Shown piece after piece: positions 38,090 to 38,957 of a stretch of 38,957 nucleotides of DNA. A program made the translations under genes and the position numbers. Numbering within the stretch: the first letter of the stretch is position 1; each line of letters opens with the position of its first letter. The notes under the pieces are model-generated. The model worked only from the letters and a program-made list of their open reading frames with translations. It was not told where the DNA came from and searched no databases. Source of the DNA: Solirubrobacterales bacterium (lineage in GTDB: Bacteria > Actinomycetota > Thermoleophilia > Solirubrobacterales > Solirubrobacteraceae); assembly GCA_013815355.1 (NCBI GenBank), contig JACDGG010000008.1:1-38957 (forward strand), read 5' to 3'.

Positions 38090-38862
38090 TTGCCCTTTGC
38101 GGATGACAGCGTTTTTGCGGGCATCTCGAGGCGACGGTGGGCACGGCGGGGTCGCCATTTCGCGGGTCTCAGTAGAGCCTTACTCCATCGCGGCACCAGA
38201 GGATCGAGACGACAGCGCAGGATCAAAATCAGCGAAGAGATCGATCGGGCTCACGAGCAAGGACAGGTCATCTCGCGTCTTGCAAACGATCTCGGAGTGC
38301 TCGCGAACAAGGCTGGGGCGTTCTCACTCGCGGAGGCCTACTCGCTCCGGGCCGAACAAGAGGAACGACTTGGCCACCGCTACACGCTCTGGTCTCTCGG
38401 CCTCGGAGTGATGACCGTGTCAGTGATTGCACTTGTGGCGATCCTCACCCTCAAGGAGCACACGAGCGTCACCACCGCGGCCCAGCGCGCCGCGTTCGGA
38501 ATCCCGCTGGCACTGCTTGCCGCATACGTGAATCGACTGGCCTCCGCGTACCGCAACCAGGCCTGGAAGCTTCGGCATCTGGAGCTGCAATTGAGAACCC
38601 TGAACCCGTTTCTCGCCGGCCTCGAGGACGTGGCGGGAAATCCGTCCTGGCGGACTTGGCCCTTCGCTTCTTCTCAGGGCACGAGGGAGTGGTATCGAAC
38701 AGTGAGAACCATGGCGGGGGGACAGTCTCGCTCGACGCTGAGCAACTGCTCGCTCTCCTGATGCGCGTGCAGCCACTTGGGGCGACATCGCTAGAGTCAC
38801 AGCCTGTTACGCCCCCCATTGGGGTGCCTGCTAGTCGGAAGTTTTTGTGGCTGGGCCGCTGA
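38090..38862 (+). pseudogene. Two-helix membrane protein, frameshifted
   Basis: The conserved-looking part begins ISEEIDRAHEQGQVISRLAN, continues with a coiled-coil stretch (FSLAEAYSLRAEQEERLGHR), two membrane helices (LGVMTVSVIALVAILTL and AAFGIPLALLAAYVNRLA) and a soluble tail (LQLRTLNPFLAGLEDVAG). After GGG at 38635-38637 the sense shifts to another frame: KSVLADLALRFFSGHEGV through EQLLALLMRVQP to a TGA at 38860-38862. A single missing G explains this. The start is unclear. An A run at 38225-38228 may hide a second shift joining AAPEDRDDSAGSK to ISEEID. No family name is recognised. The layout resembles two-helix effector-like proteins, with no further support. Confidence 0.55.
38101..38162. 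repeat. Dispersed diverged repeat, copy B
   Basis: This copy matches 36850-36905 (32 of the first 40 positions). The minus strand encodes SPRDARKNAVIRKG, parallel to copy A. Confidence 0.6.
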
Positions 38863-38869
38863 ATCTCGC

Positions 38870-38906
38870 GGGGTGGCGGGGATTTGACCGTGTTTGGGGT
38901 GGCGGG
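38870..38906. repeat. Direct repeat GGGGTGGCGGG, possible insertion-sequence end
   Basis: GGGGTGGCGGG occurs at 38870-38880 and 38896-38906, separated by a TTTGACCGTGTTT-containing spacer, beside the end of a minus-strand gene at the window edge. This layout recalls the subterminal repeats of insertion sequences. Confidence 0.4.
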
Positions 38907-38912
38907 TTCTGT

Positions 38913-38957
38913 CTACGCGGCGAGCTTGATGTCGAGTAGTTCTAGTGCTCTGGCCTG
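38913..38957 (-). CDS. C-terminal end of a gene cut by the window, possibly a transposase
   Basis: Only the last 14 codons are visible (QARALELLDIKLAA, then TAG). The open frame continues past the window edge. Closeness to a repeated GC-rich motif suggests a transposase of an insertion sequence, but 14 residues cannot establish the family. Confidence 0.35.
   Translation of the reverse strand, partial: QARALELLDIKLAA

Noticed and set aside
1-38957. CRISPR array
   Set aside because: No regularly spaced identical repeats were seen; the 33-bp spaced repeats near 35.85 kb are degenerate and lack distinct spacers and cas genes.
1-38957. rRNA operon or intact tRNA genes
   Set aside because: No rRNA-like sequence or complete cloverleaf was found by eye.

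Overview
The window is high-GC bacterial DNA packed with genes on both strands. The best guess for the host is a high-GC actinobacterium, probably of the Thermoleophilia/Solirubrobacterales type. The reasons are the partly conserved actinobacterial order pdxS-pdxT-yebC-ruvCAB-secD/F-rel, an Rv1264-like adenylate cyclase, a CysO-type sulfur carrier, and many genes that appear to be transcribed without a leader (a TANNNT -10 box 6-9 nt before the start codon). This taxonomic call is an inference.

Positions 1-6.3 kb hold lipid and ketone-body metabolism. They contain a 5'-truncated acetoacetyl-CoA synthetase, a convergent long-chain-type acyl-CoA dehydrogenase, and a tightly overlapping minus-strand operon of FAD oxidoreductase, DUF1365 protein and cyclopropane-fatty-acyl-phospholipid synthase. 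The promoter region of that operon carries a TGATCC-16 nt-CGTA element resembling the singlet-oxygen ECF sigma (RpoE/ChrR type) consensus. Positions 6.3-9 kb hold an RpiR regulator and the PLP synthase pair pdxS/pdxT. Positions 9-14.2 kb hold a metallo-beta-lactamase-fold hydrolase coupled to a phosphomannomutase, then divergent yebC with an overlapping glucose-1-phosphate cytidylyltransferase, then a class III cyclase. Positions 14.2-24.4 kb are a core block: ruvC-ruvA-ruvB, a zinc-ribbon/PAS protein where yajC usually sits, a fused SecDF, a small membrane protein, recJ and the bifunctional rel.

Positions 24.5-31.6 kb hold a diacylglycerol-kinase-like lipid kinase, a SAM-I-like riboswitch controlling threonine synthase plus a CysO-like sulfur carrier, a CtaG-like cytochrome oxidase assembly protein, an FHA protein and a secreted penicillin-acylase-family hydrolase. 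Threonine synthase, a thiocarboxylate-type carrier and a SAM sensor together suggest a link to methionine/homocysteine synthesis. This is the most interesting metabolic hypothesis in the window.

From 31.6 kb to the end the region becomes accessory. It contains a remnant of a short-chain dehydrogenase, a STAS anti-sigma-antagonist, a channel-like membrane protein with a lost selectivity filter, a TPR protein, an overlooked 45-codon gene with a consensus promoter and ribosome site, and a secreted HNH-like protein. It then holds a toxin-antitoxin cluster: an intact Phd/PIN pair, a decayed HTH/PIN pair and a DUF4258-like/DUF2283 pair. A tRNA-derived fragment, a diverged dispersed repeat, a frameshifted two-helix membrane protein and probably the edge of an insertion sequence complete it. 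Several frame breaks fall in short G runs, so they could be true decay or sequence error.
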